From: an uncultured Alphaproteobacteria bacterium
GTDB lineage: Bacteria; Pseudomonadota; Alphaproteobacteria; RF32; CAG-239
Direction of reading: 5' to 3'
NCBI GenBank assembly: GCA_934229625.1
Contig: CAKQDU010000003.1
Location: 71,464 to 135,463 of the forward strand
Length of the DNA: 64,000 bases
Made by a program: the position numbers and the translations under genes. Each line of letters begins with the position of its first letter. Positions within the stretch are counted from its first letter, which is position 1. A model generated the notes under the pieces. It saw nothing but the letters and a program-made list of their open reading frames with translations. It made no database searches and was not told the DNA's origin. Positions 43,492-52,893 of this stretch are shown in pieces.

Positions 43492-44831
43492 ATGAAATTG
43501 AAAACTTTGTGGACCAATTATTATCATTTGCGCAACGTGATACAAATGGTAAATTGACAATATCTACCATTCAAAACATTATAAAAGAAATGAATAGTTT
43601 TTTATATACAAAATCTGGTAAGATTGGAAAAACTAATATTTTGGGTGAGAGTTTTGAATATTTGTCCGATTTTCATAAATTCTGGGAAGAAAACCATAAA
43701 GTTATCCTAAATGCTAAAATCAGCGAAGAACAATGTATAAAAGTTGCGAATTCATTACATGATGTATTTATACGTACTAAAGGACAAGTCTTCTCTCAAT
43801 TATGGTCAACAGGCAATGTATCAAATGAAAATATCTGTAAAATTAGATTTCTTACAGCTAATCAGGATTTTAAAGGTTCTCGTAATTTTCAGAAATTTTT
43901 AGATATTTTTAACACAGATAACTCCATATTTGATGTAAGAAAAATAAATGAAGCTCCTGATGATTTTGTTAAATCTATCAAAATTTCTAACTTATCTCAG
44001 AATGATAAAAGAATTAGTTATGCTTTAAAGGCTGCACAATTTATTATGAAAAATGAATGTAAACCTATTGAACTTGCCAAGAAATTTAATAATGATGCAG
44101 ACCTACTACGCAAAGCTTTAATAAATGAACAAGGAATGGGATATGGAAACAAAAAGGCTGATATGTTTATACGAGATATGTTTGTGTTGAAAATATGGCC
44201 GGATCTTATAAATTTTGATAAGATAGATGTTGCTAGTGATATAAATACAGTAAAAATAGCGTTGAGAACGGGAATATTAAAAACAGCAATACCTCTACTT
44301 TCAAGCTTTTTAGATATTTTTTGTTATCAGTATGGATATATTGATGAAATGTCAGCGAATGCTTGGAGATGTGTTTGGAAAATATGGAATGATACATATC
44401 CTACTGAAACTGTAGCAAGTCCTGCATTATTAGATTTTTTTATATATAATGTAGTAGGTAAGCAGTTTTGTAAGGATAATTTATATATTTTTGAAGGTGA
44501 TAAATGTCATCATACATTTAAATGGCATTCAGCTCGTAACAAAACATGCCAAGAGTGTTATAGAATTGGTAAACTTAATTCGAAAGCTCATAAAATTAAT
44601 CAAGTTTTACCATGCACAGATCCCAATGGTGATATTGCAATATGCCAAACAGAATTTGTAAAATCAGAAATAGCTAATCCTAATTATACTAATTGCCCTT
44701 TTAAGGATATTTGTATCGCTAATGGTACTACTAGATTACAACCTCCGAAATCTATAAGTATTAAGGGGCAAACAGGTTGGATATCAGCATATGCTGATAA
44801 AGATAGTGGTGGCGGAGGTTTAATGGCGTAA
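43488..44831 (+). CDS. Unknown protein inside DpnII-type operon; HhH-like segment and Cys cluster
   Basis: 447 residues, not part of the DpnII operon as I know it. The middle holds GMGYGNKKADMFIRDM (about 216-231), which resembles the helix-hairpin-helix and following Asp of HhH-GPD DNA glycosylases. The regions before and after are helical. The C-terminal third has a Cys/His cluster (Cys at about 340, 354, 357, 376, 386, 403 and 409, with CPFKDIC), suggesting zinc or an iron-sulphur centre. Translation is coupled to dpnA (ATGA overlap), and the endonuclease gene follows after nine bases. No confident family; a DNA-binding or repair role is inference. Confidence 0.7.
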   Translation: MNEIENFVDQLLSFAQRDTNGKLTISTIQNIIKEMNSFLYTKSGKIGKTNILGESFEYLSDFHKFWEENHKVILNAKISEEQCIKVANSLHDVFIRTKGQVFSQLWSTGNVSNENICKIRFLTANQDFKGSRNFQKFLDIFNTDNSIFDVRKINEAPDDFVKSIKISNLSQNDKRISYALKAAQFIMKNECKPIELAKKFNNDADLLRKALINEQGMGYGNKKADMFIRDMFVLKIWPDLINFDKIDVASDINTVKIALRTGILKTAIPLLSSFLDIFCYQYGYIDEMSANAWRCVWKIWNDTYPTETVASPALLDFFIYNVVGKQFCKDNLYIFEGDKCHHTFKWHSARNKTCQECYRIGKLNSKAHKINQVLPCTDPNGDIAICQTEFVKSEIANPNYTNCPFKDICIANGTTRLQPPKSISIKGQTGWISAYADKDSGGGGLMA

Positions 44832-44840
44832 GGAGAATAA

Positions 44841-45740
44841 ATGATGAAAAATAATTCTGCTTTTAAAAATATTTTAAATTGTAATAATGATGATGAAGTA
44901 TTTTCGTATCTGATTAGTACTCTAAAAGAGACAATCAAATCGTGGGACTATTTTGTAAATTGGAAAAAAGTTATTCATAATTACCGCGAAGTTGAACGCT
45001 CATTAAATTTATTAAATACTTTGGTTGGTAAAGAAAATATTGAAGAGGAAGCTTTATCACTGCTTACAGACTATCCTCAAATTATAGGTGTAGTTCCTGC
45101 ATTATTGGCGGAAAGAGAAAAGAAAATCAGTTTATTGGTTACTCCTAATAATTTTGAGGTCAGAAGATTTGACTTTTCAAAACCAATGTTGGCAAAAGAT
45201 GGTGTTTTGTTTTTAAAAGAAAGCGGATTTTTAAAACTTATTTCAGACCGCAATATTAAATCTATTCCGGATTATTTTATAGGTGTAGAGGTTGGTCTTG
45301 ATTCAAACGGCCGTAAAAACCGCAGCGGAATATCTATGGAAAATTTGGTTGAATTCTTTGTAAAAGATATTTGCGGGAGAAATAATTATGAATATATTGC
45401 CCAAGCTACTGCAGATAAAATTAAAGCAAAATGGAATAAAAATATTACAGTTACGAAGTCATCTAAAAGAATTGATTTTGCAATTAACACGCCTCACAAA
45501 CTTTATTTAATTGAAACAAACTTTTATGGCGGAGGCGGTTCAAAATTGAAATCTACAGCTGGAGAATATGCCGATATTTACCATCAATGGACAAATGATG
45601 GACACCAATTTATTTGGATAACTGACGGTTATGGCTGGAAAACAACACAACGCCCATTGCGTGACACATTTAACACGACCGATTATATCATCAATCTTGA
45701 TATGATACAAAAAGGTGTATTAGAGGAATTGTTGAAATAG
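44841..45740 (+). CDS. dpnB: Type II restriction endonuclease, DpnII/MboI family
   Basis: 299 residues. It parallels DpnII through its length: the early FVNWKKVIHNYREVERSLN, then YPQIIGVVPALLAER, GVEVGLDSNGRKNRSG near 150, and the catalytic region RIDFAIN...LYLIETNFYGGGGSKL (about 212-235), with FIWITDGYGWKTTQ near 263. The enzyme would cut unmethylated GATC. It is last in the operon, behind both methylases, and AAGGAG precedes its start. Confidence 0.92.
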   Translation: MMKNNSAFKNILNCNNDDEVFSYLISTLKETIKSWDYFVNWKKVIHNYREVERSLNLLNTLVGKENIEEEALSLLTDYPQIIGVVPALLAEREKKISLLVTPNNFEVRRFDFSKPMLAKDGVLFLKESGFLKLISDRNIKSIPDYFIGVEVGLDSNGRKNRSGISMENLVEFFVKDICGRNNYEYIAQATADKIKAKWNKNITVTKSSKRIDFAINTPHKLYLIETNFYGGGGSKLKSTAGEYADIYHQWTNDGHQFIWITDGYGWKTTQRPLRDTFNTTDYIINLDMIQKGVLEELLK

Positions 45741-45886
45741 TTTAGATATAGATGTTTGGATTAAATTTAAAAAACACTTGAATTTAAAATTTATTTGCGG
45801 TATAAAGCTTTTTGTCTGAGTTGTTCGGGCGAATTGGCATGCCTGACAGCTTGTTGTTTAATTCCAGTTTATTGAAAGGGAATAAA

Positions 45887-46081
45887 ATGCCTAAATTGAA
45901 AACTAAAAAAGCCGCTGCTAAACGTTTCAGCGTTACAGGCACCGGCAAATTGAAAAGAAACCATTCGTTCAAGAGACACCTTCTCTTCAACAAACCGACA
46001 AAGCAAAAAAGACAAGCTCGCGGCTCTATGATTATTGCAGCAGCCAACAAGTTTGTTAAAAAGTTTTTACCGTTTATTTAG
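45887..46081 (+). CDS. rpmI: 50S ribosomal protein L35
   Basis: 64 residues from ATG 45887, the normal length, preceded by AAAGGG. It opens MPKLKTKKAAAKRFSVTGTG, as in all L35 proteins. Followed by rplT as usual; infC, normally upstream, is replaced here by the DpnII-type operon about 145 bp away. Confidence 0.95.
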   Translation: MPKLKTKKAAAKRFSVTGTGKLKRNHSFKRHLLFNKPTKQKRQARGSMIIAAANKFVKKFLPFI

Positions 46082-46094
46082 GGGAGGATAGGAT

Positions 46095-46454
46095 ATGTCT
46101 CGTGTTAAAAGAGGTTTAACGGCTCACGCTCGCCATAAAAAAATTTTGGATATGGCTAAAGGCTATAGAGGTCGTAATAAAAATGTATTCAGAGTTGCTG
46201 TTGAAAAAGTTGAAAAAGGTTTGCAATATGCTTACCGCGACAGAAAAGCAAAGAAAAGAAGTTTCCGCTCTTTGTGGATTCAACGTATCAACGCTGCTAC
46301 ACGTATCCATGATATGACTTATTCTCGATTTATCAGCGGGCTGATTAAAGCCGGTGTTGAACTTGACCGTAAAGTTCTTGCTGATATCGCTTTGAAGGAG
46401 CCCCAAGCATTTGCTAAGTTGGTAGAAACTGCCAAAGCGGCTCTTAAGAAATAA
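46095..46454 (+). CDS. rplT: 50S ribosomal protein L20
   Basis: 119 residues; opens MSRVKRGLTAHARHKKIL and has the RSLWIQRINAATR segment. It binds 23S rRNA early in assembly and in many bacteria represses its own operon. AGGGGAGGATAGG precedes the ATG. Confidence 0.96.
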   Translation: MSRVKRGLTAHARHKKILDMAKGYRGRNKNVFRVAVEKVEKGLQYAYRDRKAKKRSFRSLWIQRINAATRIHDMTYSRFISGLIKAGVELDRKVLADIALKEPQAFAKLVETAKAALKK

Positions 46455-46477
46455 AATAGATACAAAGTAAAAAGAAT

Positions 46478-46522
46478 AAAAAAGAGTTGGCTAAAGGGCA
46501 GTCCCGAGGCGGACTCTTTTTT
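46478..46522 (+). terminator. Terminator after rplT
   Basis: AAAAAAGAGT pairs with ACTCTTTTTT around a larger loop that can pair internally. pheS begins 30 bases beyond, so it may be an attenuator for pheST rather than a full stop. Confidence 0.6.
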
Positions 46523-46551
46523 ATGTTTTAAAAAAACTAAGGTTGCAAATA

Positions 46552-47661
46552 ATGGAAAATTTAGAAGAATTAAAAAACGATACCCTGACAAAAATCAGGG
46601 CGGCCGCAAATTTGAAAGAATTAGATGAAATCCGCGTGGCCGTTTTGGGTAAAAAAGGTAAGCTGACCGAACAAATGAAAGGATTGGGCGCTTTGCCGCT
46701 GGAAGAAAAAATTGCCGCCGGTAAGGCTTTGAACGTTATCAAAAACGAAATTGACTCTGCGATTACCGAACAAAAATCCGTGTTGGAAGAAAAAGCCTTG
46801 AATGAAAAATTGGCAAGCGAAACCATTGATGTCACTTTGCCTGTTCGTCCCGAAACTCAAGGACGCATTCACCCTGTATCAAAAATTTATGAAGAAGTTG
46901 TCGCTATTTTTGGCGAAATGGGTTTTGAAGTGGCAAACGGTCCGGATATTGAAGACCAATTCCATAACTTTAACGCTTTGAATATGCCGGCAAACCATCC
47001 GGCACGCCAAATGCAGGATACATTCTACCTCAGCAGCAACCCTGAGGAACCGTTTGATATGGACACCGCATACGTTATCCGTACTCACACATCGGGAATG
47101 CAAATCCGCACTATGGAAAAACAGCAGCCGCCAATCCGCATTATTGCTCCGGGGCGCACATATCGCTCGGACTATGACGCCACTCACACTCCGATGTTTC
47201 ATCAGGTTGAGGGTTTGGTGATTGATAAAAACATCACAATGGCGCATCTTAAAGGCTGCTTGTATGACTTTATGAAAGCCTTTTTTGAACTGGACGATTT
47301 GCCGGTGTGCTATCGTCCGTCATATTTTCCGTTTACCGAACCTTCGGCAGAAATGGATATTGGCTGTCTGAAAACTAAAAACGAGCTGAAAATTGGCGCA
47401 GGGACAGATTGGCTCGAAGTTTTGGGCTGCGGTATGGTACACCCGAATGTTTTGAAAGCCGGCGGAATTGACCCTAACGAATATCAGGGTTTTGCTTTTG
47501 GCTTGGGAATTGACCGTTTGGCTATGCTGAAATATGGTATTCCTGATTTGCGCACATTCTTTGAATCTGATGTTCGTTGGCTCAAACACTATGGTTTTAC
47601 GCCGCTTGATTTTTCTTCTATGACCGGCGGTTTAAGCAATAACGGAGGACTTACACGATGA
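46552..47661 (+). CDS. pheS: Phenylalanyl-tRNA synthetase alpha subunit
   Basis: 369 residues from ATG 46552. N-terminal coiled coil (about 1-90), then the class II core: motif 2 LIRTHTSGMQ-like VIRTHTSGMQ near 182, GRTYRSDYDATHTPMFHQVEG near 204 and motif 3 GFAFGLGIDRLAMLKYGI near 320. It pairs with PheT, whose gene overlaps by four bases. Confidence 0.96.
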   Translation: MENLEELKNDTLTKIRAAANLKELDEIRVAVLGKKGKLTEQMKGLGALPLEEKIAAGKALNVIKNEIDSAITEQKSVLEEKALNEKLASETIDVTLPVRPETQGRIHPVSKIYEEVVAIFGEMGFEVANGPDIEDQFHNFNALNMPANHPARQMQDTFYLSSNPEEPFDMDTAYVIRTHTSGMQIRTMEKQQPPIRIIAPGRTYRSDYDATHTPMFHQVEGLVIDKNITMAHLKGCLYDFMKAFFELDDLPVCYRPSYFPFTEPSAEMDIGCLKTKNELKIGAGTDWLEVLGCGMVHPNVLKAGGIDPNEYQGFAFGLGIDRLAMLKYGIPDLRTFFESDVRWLKHYGFTPLDFSSMTGGLSNNGGLTR

Positions 47662-50042
47662 AATTTACTTTATCTTGGCTCAAAGAACATTTAGACACAA
47701 CAGCTTCTTTGGAAGAAATCAGCGAAACATTAACCCGTATAGGTTTGGAAGTTGAAGAAGTTTATAATCCGGCCGCTAATTTAGACGGTTTTATCACCGC
47801 TCGTTTGGATAGCGTAGAAAATCATCCGGATTCTGACCATTTGCACGTTTTGTGCGTGAACGACGGAACCAATAAATATCAAGTTGTTTGCGGCGCGCCG
47901 AATGTTTTTACCGGTTTAATCGGAATTTTCGCTCCGTCCGGAACACTGATTCCTTTGTTTAACGAACGTTTGAAACCAACAAAAATCCGTGGTGTTGAAA
48001 GCTGCGGTATGATGTGCGCTTTTGATGAATTGGGGATTGGTTCGGACCATAATGCCATTATTGAATTGCCGGCAGACACGCAACTTGGCAAACCGGCGGC
48101 AGAAGTTTTGGCTATTGACCCGGTGATAGAAGTTTCTATTACTCCTAACCGCGCCGAATGTTTGGGCGTGCGCGGTATTGCTCGCGATTTGGCGGCGGCA
48201 GGATTGGGTAAATTAAAACCGCTGAATATTGTTAAAACTCCGGCTAAATTTGCTAATCCGCTAAAAGTTACGGTGGAATGTCCGGAGGAATGTCCGACTT
48301 ACATCGCGCGCTATATTCGCAACGTAAATAATAAAGCCGAAACGCCGAAGTGGATGAAAGACCGTTTGGAGGCAATAGGTTTGCATTCTATTTCTCCGCT
48401 TGTTGATATCACCAATTACATAAACTATGATTTAGCTCGTCCGTTGCATGTTTTTGACGCGGATAAGCTAAGTGGTGATATTGTTGTCCGTATGGCAAAA
48501 GACGGCGAAAAATTTACCGCGCTGAATGAAAAAGAATATATCTTAAATGATAAGGCCTTAGGCATTTGTGATGCTGAAGGTGTGCAATGTCTGGGCGGTA
48601 TTATGGGCGGTTTGGCTAAAGGCTGCTCAGCTGAAACAAGCAATGTTTTGCTGGAATGTGCTTTGTTTAAGCCGGAATGTATTGCCTGCACCGGCCGTCA
48701 TCTGCAAATAGATTCGGATTCTCGCTATCGTTATGAACGCTGGGTTGACCCTAAATCAAATATCAGCGGTTCGGACTATGCTACGGCAATGATTTTAAGC
48801 ATTTGCGGCGGCGAGGCGTCGGAATTGACCGTGGTTGGTTCGGAAGAATGCGAACCGCAAGTGGCTTATTTGCGTCCGGAACGCTTGGAAACTTTAATCG
48901 GTTTGCCTGTAAGCGCCGAAAAATCTATGGAAATTTTGAACAAACTCGGTTTTGAAACTTCTTTGGAAAACGGCAAAATTAAGGCGGTTTCACCAAGTTG
49001 GCGCGGCGATATTGAAGGCGAGCATGATTTGGTTGAAGAAGTTGTGCGTATGATTGGTCTTGATGAAATTCCGGCTGTGTCTTTACCGCATGATAAATTC
49101 CCGAAAGAAACTTTGTCGCCGGCACAGCACAATGCCGTGATTGTAAAACATGAGCTGGCTTCACGCGGTATGTATGAAACCGTAACTTGGAGTTTTGCCG
49201 ACAGCGATTTGGCGCAATATTTCCGTAAAAAACATGAAGCAATCATCTTGGCTAATCCGATTGCCAAAGAGCTGAATGAAATGCGTCCGTCAATTTTGCC
49301 GAATTTGCTTACTGCCGTTAAAAATAATATTGCCCGCGGTTATGCCAATGTTTCTTTGTTTGAAGTTGGTCCGGAATTTTACGGCCGCAATCCGCAAGAG
49401 CAAAATATGGCGGCAAGCGGTGTTCGCTGTGGTCAAACGTCTAAAAAAGATTGGACGCACAGCAACCGCGATTATGATGTTTTTGACGCTAAAGCCGATG
49501 CTTTGGCTGTGATTGCCGCGGCTAAAGGGCCGTTTGAAAATCCGCAGATTACTTTGGATGCGCCGTTGTATTATCATCCGGGGCGCTCAGGAACTTTGCG
49601 TTTGGGTAAAAATGTGTTGGCCTACTTTGGCGAGATTCATCCGGCAGTATTAAAAGCCTTTGAGATTAAAACCCGTGTTGTTGCTTTTGAGGTGATTTTG
49701 GATAATATTCCGTTGCCGCGCAACACTCAAGGCAAGGCTCGTAAAAAACTGGAATTATCGCAATTCCAGCCTGTGGATAAGGATTTGGCCTTTGTGGTAG
49801 ACAAGTCGGTTAGCGCCGCTGCGATTATTGCCGCTGCCAAAAACGCCGACCGCAATCACATTACCGATGTGCGCGTGTTTGACGTCTATGAGGGCGAAAA
49901 TATGCCGGAAGGTAAAAAATCCGTGGCGATTGCTTTGACATTCCAGCCGGTGGAACAAACCTTTACCGATAAAGATATTGAAAATTTGATGAATAAAGTT
50001 ATAGCGGAAGTCGGTAAAAAGACCGGCGGCGAATTGAGATAG
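47658..50042 (+). CDS. pheT: Phenylalanyl-tRNA synthetase beta subunit
   Basis: 794 residues, normal length. The order is an N-terminal tRNA-binding OB-fold (about 40-150, VVCGAPNV), the B3/B4 editing domain (HVFDADKL, GIMGG near 310), B5, the core domain, and the C-terminal FDX-ACB domain (DKDLAFVVDKSV, then FDVYEGENMPEGKKS). It forms the alpha2-beta2 enzyme with PheS. Confidence 0.96.
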   Translation: MKFTLSWLKEHLDTTASLEEISETLTRIGLEVEEVYNPAANLDGFITARLDSVENHPDSDHLHVLCVNDGTNKYQVVCGAPNVFTGLIGIFAPSGTLIPLFNERLKPTKIRGVESCGMMCAFDELGIGSDHNAIIELPADTQLGKPAAEVLAIDPVIEVSITPNRAECLGVRGIARDLAAAGLGKLKPLNIVKTPAKFANPLKVTVECPEECPTYIARYIRNVNNKAETPKWMKDRLEAIGLHSISPLVDITNYINYDLARPLHVFDADKLSGDIVVRMAKDGEKFTALNEKEYILNDKALGICDAEGVQCLGGIMGGLAKGCSAETSNVLLECALFKPECIACTGRHLQIDSDSRYRYERWVDPKSNISGSDYATAMILSICGGEASELTVVGSEECEPQVAYLRPERLETLIGLPVSAEKSMEILNKLGFETSLENGKIKAVSPSWRGDIEGEHDLVEEVVRMIGLDEIPAVSLPHDKFPKETLSPAQHNAVIVKHELASRGMYETVTWSFADSDLAQYFRKKHEAIILANPIAKELNEMRPSILPNLLTAVKNNIARGYANVSLFEVGPEFYGRNPQEQNMAASGVRCGQTSKKDWTHSNRDYDVFDAKADALAVIAAAKGPFENPQITLDAPLYYHPGRSGTLRLGKNVLAYFGEIHPAVLKAFEIKTRVVAFEVILDNIPLPRNTQGKARKKLELSQFQPVDKDLAFVVDKSVSAAAIIAAAKNADRNHITDVRVFDVYEGENMPEGKKSVAIALTFQPVEQTFTDKDIENLMNKVIAEVGKKTGGELR

Positions 50043-50053
50043 GGAGAAAATAA

Positions 50054-51571
50054 ATGGCTTTGAAAAACAGTCGTAAACAAAATTATCCGGAATGGTATCA
50101 AAGTGTGGTTGCCGAAGCCGATATGGCAGAAAACTCAGTTTCTCCGGGGTGTATGGTTATAAAATCCTGGGGCTACGGAATTTGGGAACGTATCCAGCAC
50201 GAAATGGATTATCGTTTTAAGGAAACAGGCCACGAAAACTACTATTTTCCGCTGTTTATTCCGCTTTCATTCTTTCAAAAAGAAGCCGACCACGTTGAGG
50301 GATTTGCCAAAGAAATGGCTGTGGTTACGCACTCTCGTTTGGTTAATGAAGACGGTAAGCTGAAACCGGCTTCTGAGTTGGACGAGCCTTTGATTGTGCG
50401 TCCGACCAGCGAAACCATTATCGCCGACTCATTTTCTAAATGGGTGAAATCTTATCGTGATTTGCCGATTTTGCTGAACCAATGGGCAAACGTTGTGCGT
50501 TGGGAAATGCGTCCGCGTTTGTTTTTGCGCACGCGTGAATTTTTGTGGCAAGAGGGACATACCGTACACGCCACGGCTAAAGAAGCTGAAGCCGAGACAA
50601 CTAAAATGTTGAATGTGTATAAAGAAGTTTCCGAAGATGTTTTGGCTATGCCGGTGATTGCTGGACGCAAGCCGGAACACGAAAAATTCCCTGGGGCGGT
50701 AGATACATATTGTATTGAAGCCATGATGCAGGACGGTAAAGCTCTGCAAGCCGGAACCTCTCACTTCTTGGGGCAAAATTTTGCTAAATCGGCAGATATT
50801 AAATTTGTTAATCAAAACAATGAGCAAGAATACGCTTACACCACTTCTTGGGGCGTTTCCACCCGCTTAATCGGCGGTGTGATTATGTCGCACGCTGATG
50901 ACGAGGGAATGGTTGTTCCTCCAAGAATTGCACCGTATCAGATTATCTTTATTCCGTTGATTAAAAAGAATGATGATGCCGCAAAAATTATGGAGTATAT
51001 TGAAAACATTCAAGCTCAGCTGAAAAATAAAACCGCGTTTGGCGAAAGACTGCGCACCAAAATTGATTCTCGCGACAAATCCAGCGTGGATAAAGTTTGG
51101 GAGTGGGTTCGCAAAGGCGCGCCTATGGTTTGCGAAATCGGCGCCCGTGATATTGAAAACGGCGGTTTGATGGTTAAAGAGCGTATTTTCTTTGGTCAGC
51201 CGGAAGGCAAAAAAATTCTGAAAACAGAAGAATTTGCGGCTACTGTCAGCGAACGTTTGGAATTTTTGCAACATGAGATGTTTAAGCGCGCAAAAGAGCG
51301 TTTGGAACAAAATATCCGCACAGATATTAAAACTCCGGAAGAATTTGCCGCTTATTTTGCCAGCGGCAATGAATGGATTGAAGATGGTAAACAAGGCAAA
51401 GTTGCGTTTGTGCGCGGTAAATGGTGCGCAGAACCGGCAACCGAAGAATTGCTCAAAGCTATGAAAATCACCATTCGCTGCATTCCGTTTGACCAAAGCG
51501 GCACAACAGGCAAATGTCTGCTGACCGGTAAAGATGCGACTTTAGATGTGATTTATGCACGCAGTTATTAG
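50054..51571 (+). CDS. proS: Prolyl-tRNA synthetase, type without insertion domain
   Basis: 505 residues. Class II core motifs are visible: VRPTSETIIADSFSKWVKSY near 116, RWEMRPRLFLRTREFLWQEG near 155, and GTSHFLGQNF near 236. It has the anticodon-binding domain and a C-terminal zinc-type extension ending YARSY. This is the archaeal/eukaryote-like (type 3) form and lacks the editing insertion of the E. coli enzyme. It follows pheT after 11 bases and may share its transcript. Confidence 0.93.
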   Translation: MALKNSRKQNYPEWYQSVVAEADMAENSVSPGCMVIKSWGYGIWERIQHEMDYRFKETGHENYYFPLFIPLSFFQKEADHVEGFAKEMAVVTHSRLVNEDGKLKPASELDEPLIVRPTSETIIADSFSKWVKSYRDLPILLNQWANVVRWEMRPRLFLRTREFLWQEGHTVHATAKEAEAETTKMLNVYKEVSEDVLAMPVIAGRKPEHEKFPGAVDTYCIEAMMQDGKALQAGTSHFLGQNFAKSADIKFVNQNNEQEYAYTTSWGVSTRLIGGVIMSHADDEGMVVPPRIAPYQIIFIPLIKKNDDAAKIMEYIENIQAQLKNKTAFGERLRTKIDSRDKSSVDKVWEWVRKGAPMVCEIGARDIENGGLMVKERIFFGQPEGKKILKTEEFAATVSERLEFLQHEMFKRAKERLEQNIRTDIKTPEEFAAYFASGNEWIEDGKQGKVAFVRGKWCAEPATEELLKAMKITIRCIPFDQSGTTGKCLLTGKDATLDVIYARSY

Positions 51572-51589
51572 TTTTTGAAAGGTAATATA

Positions 51590-51925
51590 ATGTCAAAACA
51601 AACTTGTTTTATGATTTTTATTGCGGCTTTGGTGGTGATTATGGCGTCATTTATTTTTGGTTTTGGCGCTGTAACCGCTCCGGTTTCGGAAACATTCGGC
51701 GCAATGAAAGGGTTATATTTAGCTATATCCGCCTTAGTAATTTCTTTGCTGCTCTTGAAGCAAAAATATTATTGGCTGCTGATTTTGGGCTGCGCGGTTA
51801 TTGCGGCTGTTTTAATCCAGCTTTTAATTGTCGGCGGTTCGGTTATGAGCATTGCCGTGCTTTATAAAATTGCCGCATTTGCGGTGTATGCTTATCTGGT
51901 GCAGCTTGTCCGCTTTATGCTGTGA
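51590..51925 (+). CDS. Small membrane protein, unknown
   Basis: 111 residues from ATG 51590 (GAAAGG upstream). Four hydrophobic helices cover almost the whole protein (about 5-25, 40-56, 60-80 and 85-108). No charged catalytic motif and no family recognised. It begins 18 bases after proS stops, so it is likely co-transcribed with it. Confidence 0.65.
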   Translation: MSKQTCFMIFIAALVVIMASFIFGFGAVTAPVSETFGAMKGLYLAISALVISLLLLKQKYYWLLILGCAVIAAVLIQLLIVGGSVMSIAVLYKIAAFAVYAYLVQLVRFML

Positions 51926-52028
51926 TTTTATTTGTCAAGCGGTACGCGTTTTTTATGCGTACTGCCTGACAAAATGCAGAGTATCCATACTTATTTTATA
52001 AAACGTTTGGCAACATAATGAATAACTG

Positions 52029-52056
52029 TTGACAAAAAAATAAAGATGATTATACT
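52029..52056 (+). promoter_or_regulatory. Promoter with shared AT-rich leader (gene at 52099)
   Basis: TTGACA, 16 bases, TATACT; the leader motif TTTTAATTATTAAC follows at 52067-52080. No Shine-Dalgarno sequence precedes the ATG. Confidence 0.75.
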
Positions 52057-52098
52057 TATCGGAAGATTTTAATTATTAACTTTTAAATATTTTTGTGT

Positions 52099-52779
52099 AT
52101 GAGGTTTTTAAAAAGAATGTATTTGCTGCACATGGCAAAGAAAGGTATTATTTCTGTCGGTGTGTTAGAAAATTTGTGTGAAATGTATGAGTATGAAACA
52201 CATATCGGCAAATCATGGGGCGGAGAAATTGCTTGGAGTTTGAAGTGGAAAGAGAAAAACGGCAAAACAACCGACCGTGAACTTCGCGGAATTTTGAGCG
52301 TTTTCTTTCTGAATCATACTTTTGTAAGCAATAAGATTTGCGCTTATGTTTTGGCTAACCGCAAACGTGTTTTACCATTGTTTATGGCATGTCTCAAAAA
52401 GCGTCAATATTCGCTGACCAAAGCCGAAAGTGAGGTTATTGCCGGCTTGCCGCAAGAAGATTTTGAACTTTTGCGAAAGCCGTTGCATCCGTGGATTGAA
52501 AAAGAGCTTTTGTCCGGTGGTAATGTTGCAAAAATTAAATGGTATTGCCATAAGTTTGAACTTTCTTCAGATGCGGAAATGCATTTTGTGCTTTTAGCTT
52601 CGCAGTTGGGAGCTAGATTACCGATAAATAAAAATCTGGATTATCAGGGATTGTTGCTTGACTATGTAAAAACTCAGACATCTGCATTTGATAACGAATA
52701 TTCATATGATTTTTTGCGTAAGCAAAGCGGACTTTCTGATGTGGTAGATGTGGTTTTAAGCCGCCGTGCCGATAAATAA
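52099..52779 (+). CDS. Unknown helical protein, paralogue of the following gene
   Basis: 226 residues from ATG 52099; internal Met codons at 9 and 14 are possible starts because no ribosome site marks the first. No signal peptide or membrane helix. The segment YSLTKAESEVIAGLPQEDFE and the later KIKWYCHKFELSSDAEM match YSLEIEKMLIYSAPQETFE and KIEWYIKHFALSFETL in the next protein with the same spacing, so the two are related. No known domain. Both genes have the same promoter type and leader. Confidence 0.7.
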   Translation: MRFLKRMYLLHMAKKGIISVGVLENLCEMYEYETHIGKSWGGEIAWSLKWKEKNGKTTDRELRGILSVFFLNHTFVSNKICAYVLANRKRVLPLFMACLKKRQYSLTKAESEVIAGLPQEDFELLRKPLHPWIEKELLSGGNVAKIKWYCHKFELSSDAEMHFVLLASQLGARLPINKNLDYQGLLLDYVKTQTSAFDNEYSYDFLRKQSGLSDVVDVVLSRRADK

Positions 52780-52790
52780 GAAAACAAATA

Positions 52791-52827
52791 AAAAAACAGC
52801 GCTTTTTAGAAAAGTGCTGTTTTTTTA
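52791..52827 (+). terminator. Terminator between the paralogous unknown genes
   Basis: AAACAGCGCTTT pairs with AAAGTGCTGTTT (one wobble or mismatch), then a T-run. Confidence 0.8.
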
Positions 52828-52828
52828 T

Positions 52829-52856
52829 TTGACAAACTTTGAGATTTGTCTATACT
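52829..52856 (+). promoter_or_regulatory. Promoter with shared AT-rich leader (gene at 52894)
   Basis: TTGACA, 16 bases, TATACT, immediately after the terminator. TTTTAATTATTAAC follows at 52865-52878. Confidence 0.78.
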
Positions 52857-52893
52857 CAGATAAATTTTAATTATTAACTAAATTTATATTTTT

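Noticed and set aside
45784..46050. 88-residue minus-strand frame over rpmI
   Set aside because: Antisense to a conserved ribosomal protein gene.
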